Shown here piece by piece: positions 19,940 to 29,682 of a stretch of 64,000 nt of DNA. The DNA lies in the NCBI GenBank assembly GCA_001942185.1, contig MKJV01000079.1, positions 62,001-126,000 on the forward strand, read 5' to 3'. Each line of letters begins with the position of its first letter. Positions within the stretch are counted from its first letter, which is position 1. A model generated the notes under the pieces. It worked only from the letters and a program-made list of their open reading frames with translations. It was not told the origin of the DNA and did no database searches. A program made the position numbers and the translations under genes. Origin of the DNA: Pseudonocardia sp. CNS-004. Lineage in GTDB: Bacteria; Actinomycetota; Actinomycetes; Mycobacteriales; Pseudonocardiaceae.

Positions 19940-20614
19940 GTGACCGCGCGCGTGCTGGTGGTGGAGGACGCCGAGGCGATCCGCACCGCCGTGGTCGCCG
20001 GGCTCGGCGAGGCCGGGTTCGGCGCAGCGGGTCGGCCCGACGGGCGCGGGCTGGAGGACGACCTCGTGACGTTCCGGCCCGACCTCGTGGTGCTCGACAT
20101 CATGCTGCCCGGCCGGGACGGGTTCGCGCTGCTCGACGTGGTCCGCCGGCACAGCGACGCGGGCGTGGTCATGCTGACCGCGCGCGACGCGGTCGACGAC
20201 CGGCTGCGCGGCCTGCACGGCGGCGCGGACGACTACGTGGTGAAGCCGTTCGCGCTCGCCGAGCTGGTCGCGCGCGTCACGGCGGTGCTGCGCCGCATGG
20301 GCCGCACGCCGTCCACGGTGGAGGTGGGCGACCTCGTGATCGACGCCGCGGCGGGCACCGTGCTGCGCCGCGGCGTCCCGGTGGAGCTCACCGCCACCGA
20401 GCTGCGCCTCCTCGACTACCTCGCCGCGCAGCGCGGCCGCGTCGTCAGCAAGGGCCAGATCCTCACCCGGGTGTGGGGGTACACCGACTACGACCCGAAC
20501 CTGGTCGAGGTGCACGTGTCCGCGCTGCGCCGCAAGCTCGGCGAGCCGCGGCTGGTGCACACCGTGCGCGGGCTCGGGTACGTCCTGCGTGCCGATGACG
20601 AGGCCGAGGCCTGA
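19940..20614 (+). CDS. OmpR-family response regulator
   Basis: 224 residues. Receiver domain 1-115 carries the acidic pair in VVEDAEAI, the phospho-acceptor in VVLDIMLPG, and the Thr/Ser and Lys sites in VVMLTARDAV and DDYVVKPFAL. The C-terminal winged helix (ELTATELRLLDYLAAQRGRV ... VEVHVSALRRKLGEP) binds DNA. GTG at 19940 is preferred because a GGGGG site precedes it; ATG at 19931 is possible. The stop overlaps the kinase ATG (TGATG). The frame is intact. Confidence 0.9.
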   Translation: MTARVLVVEDAEAIRTAVVAGLGEAGFGAAGRPDGRGLEDDLVTFRPDLVVLDIMLPGRDGFALLDVVRRHSDAGVVMLTARDAVDDRLRGLHGGADDYVVKPFALAELVARVTAVLRRMGRTPSTVEVGDLVIDAAAGTVLRRGVPVELTATELRLLDYLAAQRGRVVSKGQILTRVWGYTDYDPNLVEVHVSALRRKLGEPRLVHTVRGLGYVLRADDEAEA

Positions 20615-21986
20615 TGGGCCCGCTGCGCACGGTCTCCCTGCGGCGCCGCGTCACGGCGCTCAGCCTCACCGTGCTCGCGGCCGTGCTGCTGGTGGTCGGC
20701 GTGCTGACCGATGTCGTGTTCAGCGCCCAGCTCCGCTCCGAGCTGCGCCAGCAGCTGGACGTGCGCGCCACGCTCGCCGGGCAGCTCATCTCGCAGGGCG
20801 TGCCCGCCGACGAGGTGGCGCGGCGGGTGGAGCGCCCGGGATCCGGGCCGAGCTCGTCGCGGCCGACGGCCGCGTGTACGCCGGGGATCACGCCGACGAC
20901 GAACGCTGGATGCCTCCCCCGTGGCGGAGCGGGCCACCGGGTCCCGATCACCGCGGGTGGTGGGACGACGACGGTGACGGCGACCGGGCCAACCGCCAGG
21001 TACTGGAACAGCCGCTGGCCGACGGCTCGCGGCTCACCCTCGTCGCGAGCGGCGGGCCGGTGAGCGGCGCGCAGGCGCTGGTGCGACGCACGCTGATCGT
21101 GCTGAGCGTCGCCGCGCTGGCCGTGGCGGGCATCGTCATGCTGCTCACGACGCGCGTCGCGCTGGCGCCGCTCGACGCGATGACGGCGTTGGCACGCTCG
21201 ATCACCAGCGGCGACCGCGGACGTCGCCTCGCGCCTGCGCGCACCGACACCGAGCTCGGACGCACGGCCGCCGCGTTCGACGCGATGCTCGACGAGCTGG
21301 AGGGTGCGGAGGCGACGGCGCGGGCGTCCGAGGCCAGGACCCGCAGGTTCGTCGCAGACGCCGCACACGAGCTGCGCACCCCGATCGCCGGTGTGCAGGC
21401 GGTCGCGGAGGCCGCGATCGCCCCCGGCATGGCGTCGGAGGACCGCGAGCGGCTCCACCTGCTGCTGCTGCGCGAGGCCAGGCGCGCGGGCCGGCTCGTC
21501 GACGACCTGCTGGTGCTCGCCCGGCTCGACGCAGGCCTCGAGCTGCGGCGGGAGCCGGTCGACCTGCTGGAGCTCGCCCGCTCGGAGGCGGAACGCGCGC
21601 AGCTGGTGGCGCCCGACCAGCGGGTCGAGGTGCGCGGCGAGCCCGTCACGGTGCGCGGTGACGCCAGCCGGCTCGCCCAGGTGCTGGGCAACCTGCTCGA
21701 CAACGCCCGCCGCCACGGCGGGCCGGGCGAGGTCACCGTCACGGTGTCGGGCGCGGATCCGGCGACCGTCCTCGTCACCGACGCCGGGCCGGGCATCCGG
21801 GCCGCCGACCGGGAGCGGATCTTCGACCGGCTCGTCCGGCTGGACGAGGCCCGCGGCGAGGACGGCGGCGCCGGGCTCGGCCTGGCGATCGCCCGCGGCA
21901 TCGCGCGGGCCCACGGCGGCGACCTGCGCTGCGTCGACCCACCGTCGGGCCACGGCGCGGCGTTCGAGCTGGGACTGCCCCGCTGA
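20614..21986 (+). CDS. Sensor histidine kinase (frameshifted)
   Basis: About 458 residues. Two membrane helices (ALSLTVLAAVLLVVGVLTDV; LIVLSVAALAVAGIVMLLTT) flank an extracellular sensor with an acidic WWDDDGDGD stretch. HAMP follows (LAPLDAMTALARSI), then the phosphorylation site AAHELRTPIAGV and the ATPase N box NLLDNARRHG with G boxes VTDAGPGI and GGAGLGLAIA. One break near 20846 sits in the sensor domain, in CCCGGGATCC, which restores with a fourth G. It is translationally coupled to its regulator. Confidence 0.88.
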
Positions 21987-21987
21987 C

Positions 21988-22092
21988 GCGACTCGCCCGC
22001 GCACAGACCCCGACTCGCGCGGGGGTGGGCCCCTACTCCCGCGAGTCGCGGGCTGAGTGCACCCGAGTCGCGGGCCGGGCGCGGGTGTGTCG
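21988..22092. repeat. GACTCGCG-type intergenic repeat (kinase-channel gap)
   Basis: CCCCGACTCGCGCGGGGGTG faces CCCGCGAGTCGCGGG, with a further CGAGTCGCGG word. It lies between convergent genes and could serve as a bidirectional terminator. Confidence 0.65.
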
Positions 22093-22097
22093 GGCAG

Positions 22098-23164
22098 TCA
22101 GTCCTCGTCGGGCAGCGTGACCTTGCGGATGTAGAGCAGCCGGTCGCCGCGCTCCAGGGCGTCGACGGCGGAGGCGTCCACGCGGTACAGGTCCTCGCCC
22201 CGCACCACGCCCAGCACGATGTCGGCCAGGTGTCGCGGTGAGCCGCCCACCTCGGACTCCTCGACCACCCGCTCGCTGATCGCGAAGCCCGCCTCCGGCG
22301 TGAGCAGGTCCTCGACCACCTCGACCACGCTCGGCGTGGTGGTGGCCATGCCGAGCAGCCTGCCCGCCGTCTCCGCCGAGACGATCACCGAGTTGGCGCC
22401 TGACTGGCGCAGCAGGTGCACGTTCTCCGACTCCCGCACCGCTGCCACGATCCGCACCTCCGGGGCGAGCTCGCGCGCGGTGAGCGTCACCAGCACGGCG
22501 CTGTCGTCCCGGTTCGTGGCGACGATGATCGCGGCGGCCTGCTGGAGGCCCGCGATCCGCAGCACGCTGGAGCGGGTGGCGTTGCCGGTGACCGTGACCA
22601 GGCCGAGCGCGGACGCCGCGTCCAGCTGGGTGCGGTCGGTGTCGACCACGACGATGTCGGACGGGTCGGCGCCGTCGCCGAGCAGCGTCTCGACGGCGGC
22701 ACGCCCCTTCGTGCCGTAGCCGACGACCACGGTGTGGTTGCGCACGCGGGACCTCCAACGATCGATGCGGACCGCCTGCCGGGAGCGTTCGGTGAGCAGC
22801 TCCACCGTGGTGCCGACCAGCACGATGAGGAACAGCAGCCGCAGCGGCGTGATGACGATCGTGGTGAGCAGCCGGGCCTCCGGGGTGACGGGCACGATGT
22901 CGCCGTACCCGGTGGTCGAGAGCGAGACCGTGGCGTAGTAGAAGGCGTCGCCCAGCGAGATCGGCGTGTCGCTGTTGTTGTCGACGTAGCGTCGCCACCG
23001 AAGTAGACGACGAGCGCCGCGGTCACCAGCGAGCCGAACGCGACCAGCAGGCGCCGCAGCAGCGCGACCGCGGGGCTCGCCCGCGTCGCGGGCATGCGGA
23101 TGAGGCCGACCAGCGACGGGTCGGCGAGCGGCCGGCGGTGGTTCCTCCGACGCTGATCCGTCAC
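22098..23164 (-). CDS. Potassium channel with TrkA-N (RCK) domain (frameshifted)
   Basis: About 355 residues. A pore helix and the K+ selectivity filter TTGYGDI lie between two helices (LLVAFGSLVTAALVVYF and TTIVITPLRLLFLIVLVG). A cytoplasmic Rossmann domain follows (HTVVVGYGTKGRAAVETLLG, VVVDTDRTQLDAA, VTGNATRSSVLRIAG), then a TrkA-C-like end. One break near 22997, between YFGG and the YVDNNSDTP stretch, restores with one base. The homologue I recall in M. tuberculosis, Rv3200c, also lies between nudC and adnB, which supports orthology. Probable role: nucleotide-gated K+ conductance. Confidence 0.88.
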
Positions 23165-23228
23165 CACGCGCGGAGAGTAACCGCCCGCCCCGGGACGCGC
23201 GCGACGACCTGCCCGTGTCCGGCGGAGA

Positions 23229-24332
23229 TCACCGGGTTTCCTCGACGATCCCCGCCTCGGCGGCTCCCGCCACCAGCTCGTCGAGGCCGAACGCCGCCAC
23301 CGCGTCGAGTGCCCCGCTGCCCGCCACACCGTGCTCGGCGGCTCGCCCCGCAGCCCAGGCGAGCAGGTCGGCGGTGATCGCGTACGGCTCGGCGGCGGTG
23401 AGCCGGGTGCGGGCGAGCAGGGTGCCGGTGCGGTCGAACACCTCGGCCACGAAGTGCGAGCGGGCCCCGGCGAGCGCAGGCGCGGCCGGATCGGCGGGGA
23501 CGGGGCGGGTGAGGACGTCGGCCGCGACCGCCACGGCACGGGCCGGCAGGCGCGACAGCAGCGGCGCGAGACGGGCTCCCGCGTGCACCGCACCGCTGGC
23601 CCGCCCGAACCAGCCGAGGTAGACGTCGACGGTCCGCAGACCGGGCGCGATGCGAGGCAGCGCGAACTGCTCGCCGGCGCCGATCGTGACGCCGGGCCGT
23701 GGGCGACCCGCCACGTCGAACGTGCGCATCCGGGCGCCTGCCGGCTCGGTGCGCAGTGCGCCGTCGCGCCAGGCGTAGAGCGGCTGGGTGGCGGTCGCGG
23801 CGAGTGAGCGCAGGGTGCCGCGGGAGAAGGGCAGCCCGGAGCCCAGACCGCTGATGAAGTAGCCGACGTCCACGCGGTCGGCGCCCTCCCCCGCCGCGCG
23901 CAGGGCGAGCGCGCCGGCGAGCACCCCCGGCACGTAGTCGTTGCCGAACGCGGTGAGCAGCGCCGCGCCGGACCGCTCCGCCGCGGGGCCCCAGCGCTCG
24001 TGGACGGAGCGGATGAACGGTGGCTCGCCCGTGGAGTCGAGGTACACCGCCCCCGCCTCGACCGCGGCCGCCACCGCGGGCGTCCCGAGCTCCGCGAACG
24101 GACCGACGGTGCTGACCAGCACGTCGCCACGTCCGACGAGCGCCGCCACCGACGCCGTGTCCGTGACCTGCGCGACCGCGGTCTCCAGCCCGCCCAGCCG
24201 CTGCGCGAGCGCGGCCAGCCGGTCCGGGTCCCGCCCCGCGAGCACCGGCCGCAGCCCCCGGCCCACCATGGCCTCGGCCGTGCGGGCGCCGGTGTACCCG
24301 GTGGCCCCGAACAGCACGATGCGTGCGCTCAT
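23229..24332 (-). CDS. Saccharopine dehydrogenase-family (trans-acting enoyl reductase-like) protein
   Basis: 367 residues. The N-terminal Rossmann motif IVLFGATGYTGARTAEAMV, LAGRDPDRLAALAQRLG and VSTVGPFAELGTPAVAAA are typical of the group that includes mycobacterial trans-acting enoyl reductases. YLDSTGEPPFI and GNDYVPGVLAGALAL continue the match. No polyketide genes lie nearby, so a lipid role is not implied by context. The frame is intact. Substrate unknown. Confidence 0.82.
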   Translation of the reverse strand: MSARIVLFGATGYTGARTAEAMVGRGLRPVLAGRDPDRLAALAQRLGGLETAVAQVTDTASVAALVGRGDVLVSTVGPFAELGTPAVAAAVEAGAVYLDSTGEPPFIRSVHERWGPAAERSGAALLTAFGNDYVPGVLAGALALRAAGEGADRVDVGYFISGLGSGLPFSRGTLRSLAATATQPLYAWRDGALRTEPAGARMRTFDVAGRPRPGVTIGAGEQFALPRIAPGLRTVDVYLGWFGRASGAVHAGARLAPLLSRLPARAVAVAADVLTRPVPADPAAPALAGARSHFVAEVFDRTGTLLARTRLTAAEPYAITADLLAWAAGRAAEHGVAGSGALDAVAAFGLDELVAGAAEAGIVEETR

Positions 24333-24453
24333 GGCGGCTGACCCTAGGCCGCGGGGAAGCGCCGCGTTCCGAAGGCCGAGTCGGGCGTACGCGCACGGCG
24401 AGTCGTGCGAACGGACACGGTGTTCGGCGTCCGGGCCCGCGTAGGCTCCCGTC

Positions 24454-24986
24454 GTGCCTCGCTACGCCGTGCTCCTGCGCGGGATCAACGTCGGTCGGGC
24501 GAAGCGCGTCGCCATGGCCGACCTGCGCTCCCTGCTCGAGGCCACCGGCTACACGGACGTGCGTACGCACCTCAACAGCGGCAACGTGGTGCTGACCGGC
24601 GAGGACGCCGACACCGCTGCACACGCCGAACGGATCGAGGACGCGATCCGCGCCCGGCTCGGCATGGAGGTGCGTTGCGCCGTCCTCACCGCCGAGGAGC
24701 TGCGGGCGATCGTCGCGGGCCACCCGTTCGACGGCGTCGCCGACAACGGCTCACGGATGATGGCGTTCGTCTACGTCCAGCCGGTCGACCCCGCCCTGGT
24801 GGCGGGCACCCGCCGGTGCCGCAGGACCCGGACCGCGCCCGCGTGGGTGACCACGCGGTCTACCAGTGGTGCCCCGACGGCCTGATGGCCGCGCCGGACC
24901 TCGGGCCGTACCTCAAGACCGAGCTGCGCACCGACGTCACCGCGCGGAACTGGAACACGATCACGAAGCTGGCCGAGCTGATCTAG
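24454..24986 (+). CDS. DUF1697 family protein (frameshifted)
   Basis: About 178 residues. YAVLLRGINVGRAKRVAMAD, THLNSGNVVLTGE and the C-terminal RNWNTITKLAELI are the hallmark segments of DUF1697, a widespread bacterial family of unknown function. The frame breaks near 24810 after LVAGTRR and resumes as PQDPDRARVGDHAVY. GTG start. It is divergent from the saccharopine-dehydrogenase-like gene across 121 nt that hold short CGAGTCG words. Confidence 0.85.
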
Positions 24987-25123
24987 TACCCCGAACTGCT
25001 CTGAGGCCGCAGCTGCCGTTGTGTGCGGCTCGGGTCGATCACGCGCAGGTGATCACCACGAGCAGCACGGCGGTGCGGGTGCGGCAACAACGAGGTACTG
25101 CTCGCCCCCGTCCCGGCCGCCTT

Positions 25124-25183
25124 GATCGGTGAGATCGTGACCTGAACCGCACGGATGCGGCCGATGTCACGATCCGGCCGATC
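25124..25183. repeat. Imperfect inverted repeat in a 300-nt gap between convergent genes
   Basis: GATCGGTGAGATCGTGAC (25124-25141) pairs with GTCACGATCCGGCCGATC (25166-25183), 15 of 18 positions, with a 24-nt loop. It lies in the gap 24987-25283 between DUF1697 and adnB, where I see no gene. It probably terminates transcription. Confidence 0.5.
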
Positions 25184-25283
25184 TTGCCCCCGATCCGGGC
25201 GACCGAGGCCGGGTGATCGACGCATCCGGGACACCAGCTGCACCGGTGCAGCTCCTGTCCCGATCCTGACGATCAAGCACCGT

Positions 25284-28200
25284 CTAGCCGAGCGGCACTC
25301 CCGCGAGCAGCCCGCGCAGGCCGTCTGCGTCGAGCAGGTCGGCCGGTCGGAGGGTCACGTCCTGGCGGACGTAGTGGAACGCCGCGCGCACCCGTTCCGG
25401 TTCGCACCCGGCGAGCGCCGCCCAGGCCAGCCGGTACGCCGCGAGCTGGACGGCGAGCGCGGGTACCCGCTCGTCGTCGGGCAGGGCGCCGGTCTTCCAG
25501 TCGACGACGGTCCAGCCGCCGTCCGGGTCGGCGAAGACGGCGTCCATCCGGCCGCGGACGCCGACGCCCGCGATGACGGTCTCGAACGGCACCTCGACCT
25601 CGACCGGCCGCCGGTCGGCCCACACGCTGGCGAGGAACGCCTCCTGCAGCTCCTCGAGCGCGTCGTCGGATGCGGCGCCCTCGTCGGCGGCGCCGGGCAG
25701 TTCGTCGATGTCGAGGAGCTGGGCAGCGCCGAAGCGCTGCTCCAGCCAGGCGTGGAAGGCCGTGCCGCGGCGGGCGTGCGGGTTCGGGGGCAGCGGCAGC
25801 GGGCGGCGCAGCCGGGTGGCCAGCGCCGCGGGGTCGGCCGCCAGCTCCACGAGCTGGCTGACCGACAGCTGGACGGGCAGCGCCACCGCAGGCCGGGCGC
25901 GCGCGGCGGCTCGTTCGGCGAGCAGTACGTCGACGTCGGCGGCCCATCCCTCCGGGTCGCCCGCCTCGGGGTCGTCGAGCTCCGGGTCGTCGAACTCGGG
26001 GCCGTCGAACTCGGGGTCATCGGGCCCGGGGTCATCGGGCCCGGAGCCGTCGGGCTCGCGGCCGTCGAGCTCGGGTTCGGGCGGTGGTTCCGGCACGAGC
26101 AGCTCGATCTGCGCTCCCGGCGCGGCTGCGGCCTCGGCCTGCGCGGCCCGCCGCTCGGTGAGGTCCCGCAGCGACTCACGTACCAGATCTGCGCCGGCAT
26201 GAACGTGCTCCGACCGAGCGCCGAGCGGATCAGCGGGCCAGAGCGCTGTGGGCTGGTCCAGGGTGGCCGGGTTTTCGTCGTCCGGGCCGGGCTCCTCCGC
26301 CCACTGCTCGGCCCCGTGCACGGCCGCGATCTCGACGAGGAAGTCCGAGGGCTGCTTCGGGCGCTCCCCCGCCGGACCCCAGCGGTGCCCGGACGCGAGC
26401 AGCACGTGCTCGGCCCGCGTGAGCGCGACGTACAGCAGCCTGCGTTCCTCGGCGAGCCGCCGCTCGTCGAGCGCCTCGGAATGGGCCTTGATCGCGTCCT
26501 CGAGCTGTTTGCGGTCGGGGGAGCCGGTCGCAGGTCCAGCGCGGGGAGGTCGTCGGCGTCACCGCGGAGCGCCACCGGCAGCTCGGCGGGGTTGGTCAGC
26601 CAGGTGCCGGACAGCTTGCGGCCGGGGAACACCTGGGCCACCAGGTGCGGCACGGCCACGACCTCCCATTCGAGGCCCTTGGCGGCGTGCACGGTGAGCA
26701 CCTGCACCCGGTCCGGAGCCACCTCGACCTCGCCCGGGGTGAGACCGTCCTCCGCGCGCTCGGCCGTCTCGAGGAAGTCCAGCAGCGCCGGGAGCGTCGC
26801 CACCTCGGCGCCGGCCGCGAAGTCGGCCACCACGTCGGCGAACGCATCCAGGTGGGCCCGCCCGACCGGGCCGGGGCGTGCCGCGCTCTCGGCATCCAGC
26901 AGCAGCACGCGTTCGGCGTCGGCCACCAGATCGGTGAGCGGCGCCGACGCGCGGGAGCGCAGCCACCCCAGCTCCCTGGCCAGCCGCGTGATCCGGGCGT
27001 AGCCCGCTGCCGAGTAGAGCGAGGGTTCGCCGGGGTCGTCGAGGGCGTCGACGAGGCCGGCCTGCTCGGCCTGCTCGCCGGGCAGCGCCCCGTGCGCCAG
27101 CTCGGCGGGCGAGAGCGGGCCCGGCCGCGGCGGCATCGCCGGCACGATCTCGCGGGCGCGCTGCCACAGCGCGGCGAGGTCGGCGACGCCCAGACGCCAG
27201 CGCGCGCCGGTGAGCAGCCGGACCGCGGCCGGGCCGGCGAGCGGGTCTGCGACCAGCCGCAGCGCGCAGACGAGGTCGCGCACCTCGGGGGTGTCGAGCA
27301 GGCCGCCGAGCCCGACGACCTCGACGGGCAGGCCGCGCTCGCGCAGTGCGGTGGCGATCGGGTCCATGTCGGCGCGGCGGCGCACCAGCACGGCCGACGT
27401 GGGCGGCTCGTTCGCGGCGTGCCACCGCTGCGCGATCGCGTCGGCCATCCACGCGATCTCGGACGCGACGTCGGGCAGCAGCGCGACGCGCACGTCCCCG
27501 GTGCGGGCCCCCGGTCCGGCCGTCAGCTCACCGACGCGACGGCGCCGGGCGCGGCGCGCAACGGGGCCGATGCCGCGTTGGCGAGCGCCAGCACCTCCGG
27601 CGGGTTGCGGAAGCTCGTGAGCAGCCCGTACTCGGGTGCCGGGCCGCCCTCCGGGCCGGGGAAGTCGGTGCGGAAGCGGGCCAGGTTGCCCGCGCTGGCG
27701 CCGCGCCACCCGTAGATCGACTGGTTGGGGTCGCCCACCGCGGTGACGGTGGGGTCGCCGGGCCGCACGGGCTCACCGGGCGGGGTGCCGAAGAGCGACC
27801 TGAGCAGCACCCGCTGCGCGTGCCCGGTGTCCTGGTACTCGTCGAGCAGCACGGCGCGGTAGGTCGCGCGCTCGGTGGTGCCCACCTCGGGGTGGTCGGC
27901 GGCGACCTGCGCGGCGATCGCCAGCTGGTCACCGAAGTCGACGGCCCGTTCGGCCCGCTTGCGCGCCGCGAACGCCTCGACGAGCGGCAGGAACGCCTGC
28001 CGCTGGCGCTGCGCGTCCATCCACCGCTTGTAGGTCTGCGACGGCTCGGCCCGCTGCCGCTTCCCGGGTGGTGCCGCGGCGAGCACCGCGACGAGGGCGT
28101 CGCCGTGGCGGTGCACCGCCTCGGGGTCGACGAGGTGCTCGCCGAGCTCGCCCGCCAGCGCGAGCAGCCGCTCGGTGACCGTGGCCGGCACGAGGTCGAC

Positions 28201-28686
28201 GTCCAGATCGGCCGCCCAGGTCGTGACGACGCGGTGGGCGAGCTGCCACGACGCTGTCTGCCCCAGCAGGCGCGCGGCGGGCTCGGCGGGGAGCCGCAGC
28301 GCGTGCTCGCCGACCAGCCGCCCCGCGTAGGCGTGGTAGGTGGCGATCGTGGGCTCGCCCGCGAGTACCTCGACGCGGCGCCTGCCGCTGGGGTCCAGCT
28401 CGTCGAGCAGCCGGGTGCCTGCGAGGCGCCGCAGCCGCGCCCGCACCCGGGCGCCGAGCTGCTGGGCGGCCTTGCGCGTGAACGTCAGGCCCAGCACCTG
28501 CTCGGGCAGCACCTGGCCGGTGGCGACGAGCCACACGACGCGGGCGGCCATCGTCTCGGTCTTGCCGGCCCCGGCCCCGGCGACGACGAGCGCCGGGCCC
28601 GGCGGCGCGGAGATCACCGCAGCCTGCTCGTCGGTGGGCGGCGGCAGGCCGAGTGCGGTGGCCAGTGCCGCGGGGGTGAGCTCCAC
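25284..28686 (-). CDS. adnB: ATP-dependent helicase/nuclease AdnB (frameshifts)
   Basis: About 1134 residues. The N-terminal UvrD-like motor has AGAGAGKTETMA, VLLDEYQDTGHAQ, GDPNQSIYGWRGA and [16 protein letters not shown]. The C-terminal RecB-type nuclease is marked by GRMDAVFADPDGGWTVVDWK followed by TG and LAAYRLAW. AdnAB is the actinobacterial end-resection motor-nuclease for double-strand breaks. Frame breaks near 27525 and 26530 fit single missing bases. Between motor and nuclease lies an acidic linker encoded by 15-nt tandem repeats. GTG start. In mycobacteria adnA directly precedes adnB; here a GH16 gene separates them. Confidence 0.9.
25966..26070 (-). repeat. Seven tandem 15-nt units inside adnB
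   Basis: Seven consecutive 15-nt units of the form TCGGGGTCGTCGAAC (plus strand) encode an acidic Asp/Pro/Glu pentapeptide array (EFDGP, EFDDP, ELDDP). They lie in the linker between motor and nuclease domains. Being a multiple of 3, copy changes would keep the frame. Confidence 0.85.
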
Positions 28687-28721
28687 CTCGCTGTTCTACC
28701 CGTCCCGGTCGGGCGCGGGCG

Positions 28722-29570
28722 TCAGCGCCGCACGTCCCGCGGAGCGGCGAAGATCTTCACCCAGTCGACCTCGAGGCTGAGCTCGGCGGGGGTGGTGGCG
28801 TCCGGCGCCGGGATCCACTCCTCGAACGGCCCCATGTCGAGCTGGATCGTCATGTGCATGGGCACCTTCGGGATCACGTTCTTGTCGAAGGTCTCGAACT
28901 GCTTCACCCCGTCGACGAACCAGGTGATCCGGTCGGGCAGCCACTCCATGGCGAACGTGTGCCACTGGCTGAAGTCGCCGCTCACCTTGTTGCCGGCCTG
29001 CTTGTTCTGCGCCGAGAAGTGGATGACGAAGTGGGCCTGGCTGCGGTCCTCCTTCGGCACCTCCATCATGTCCAGCTCGCCGTCGTCCTTGTTCTCGGTC
29101 TGCGGCCAGAGCAGGATCGCCGCGCCGCGGCCGCGCCCCTTCTCCGTGCGGGCCCGGAACTCCCAGCGCCCGTACTTCTGGTCGCGCTCGTGCTGCAACC
29201 CGCCGGACACGTCGCCCCGGGCGGTGATTCGCAACAGGCCGTCCTCGACGGTGATCGCCGACGGGCGACGGAAGCCGTTGCCGAACCCACCGACGCTGTT
29301 GTACTTGTTCCAGGTCTTCGGGTCGAGCGAGGCCTCTTCGAAGTCGAAGGTGTTGACCTCCCGCCACTCCACGCCGGTGACGTCGCGGCCGGTGCCCGCG
29401 CCGACGCCCCCGCTGGGGGGTTCGGGCACCGATGTGGGTGGGGGCGCGGGTGCGGGCAGCGCCTGCAGGAGGTCCGGCTCAGCCGAACCGGTCACTCCGG
29501 CGCAGCCCGCAGCGAGCAACATCGCGGCGCAGACCATCAACGATCGCAGCCGCCCGGGGCACCGGGACAT
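28722..29570 (-). CDS. GH16 glycoside hydrolase lipoprotein
   Basis: 282 residues. A signal peptide ends in a lipobox (MLLAAGC), predicting a membrane-anchored lipoprotein. A Pro/Ser-rich linker precedes a family 16 jelly-roll with NKYNSVGG, LRITARGDVSGG, KYGRWEFRARTEKGRG, the catalytic GELDMMEV (E-x-D-x-x-E) and WHTFAMEWLPDRITWFVDG. GH16 enzymes cut or transglycosylate beta-1,3/1,4-glucans and galactans outside the cell. The frame is intact. It sits, same strand, between adnB (35 nt) and adnA (112 nt), an unexpected place for an extracellular enzyme. Confidence 0.9.
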   Translation of the reverse strand: MSRCPGRLRSLMVCAAMLLAAGCAGVTGSAEPDLLQALPAPAPPPTSVPEPPSGGVGAGTGRDVTGVEWREVNTFDFEEASLDPKTWNKYNSVGGFGNGFRRPSAITVEDGLLRITARGDVSGGLQHERDQKYGRWEFRARTEKGRGRGAAILLWPQTENKDDGELDMMEVPKEDRSQAHFVIHFSAQNKQAGNKVSGDFSQWHTFAMEWLPDRITWFVDGVKQFETFDKNVIPKVPMHMTIQLDMGPFEEWIPAPDATTPAELSLEVDWVKIFAAPRDVRR

Positions 29571-29682
29571 CTCGGCCTCCTCGACCCGTACACCGGTGGG
29601 GGGAGCAGCGTGGGGAGCGCCCGGCGTACCCGATGACCGTACCGCGTACCCAGATCCGCCCAGAGACGGTGTGTGGCACCTG

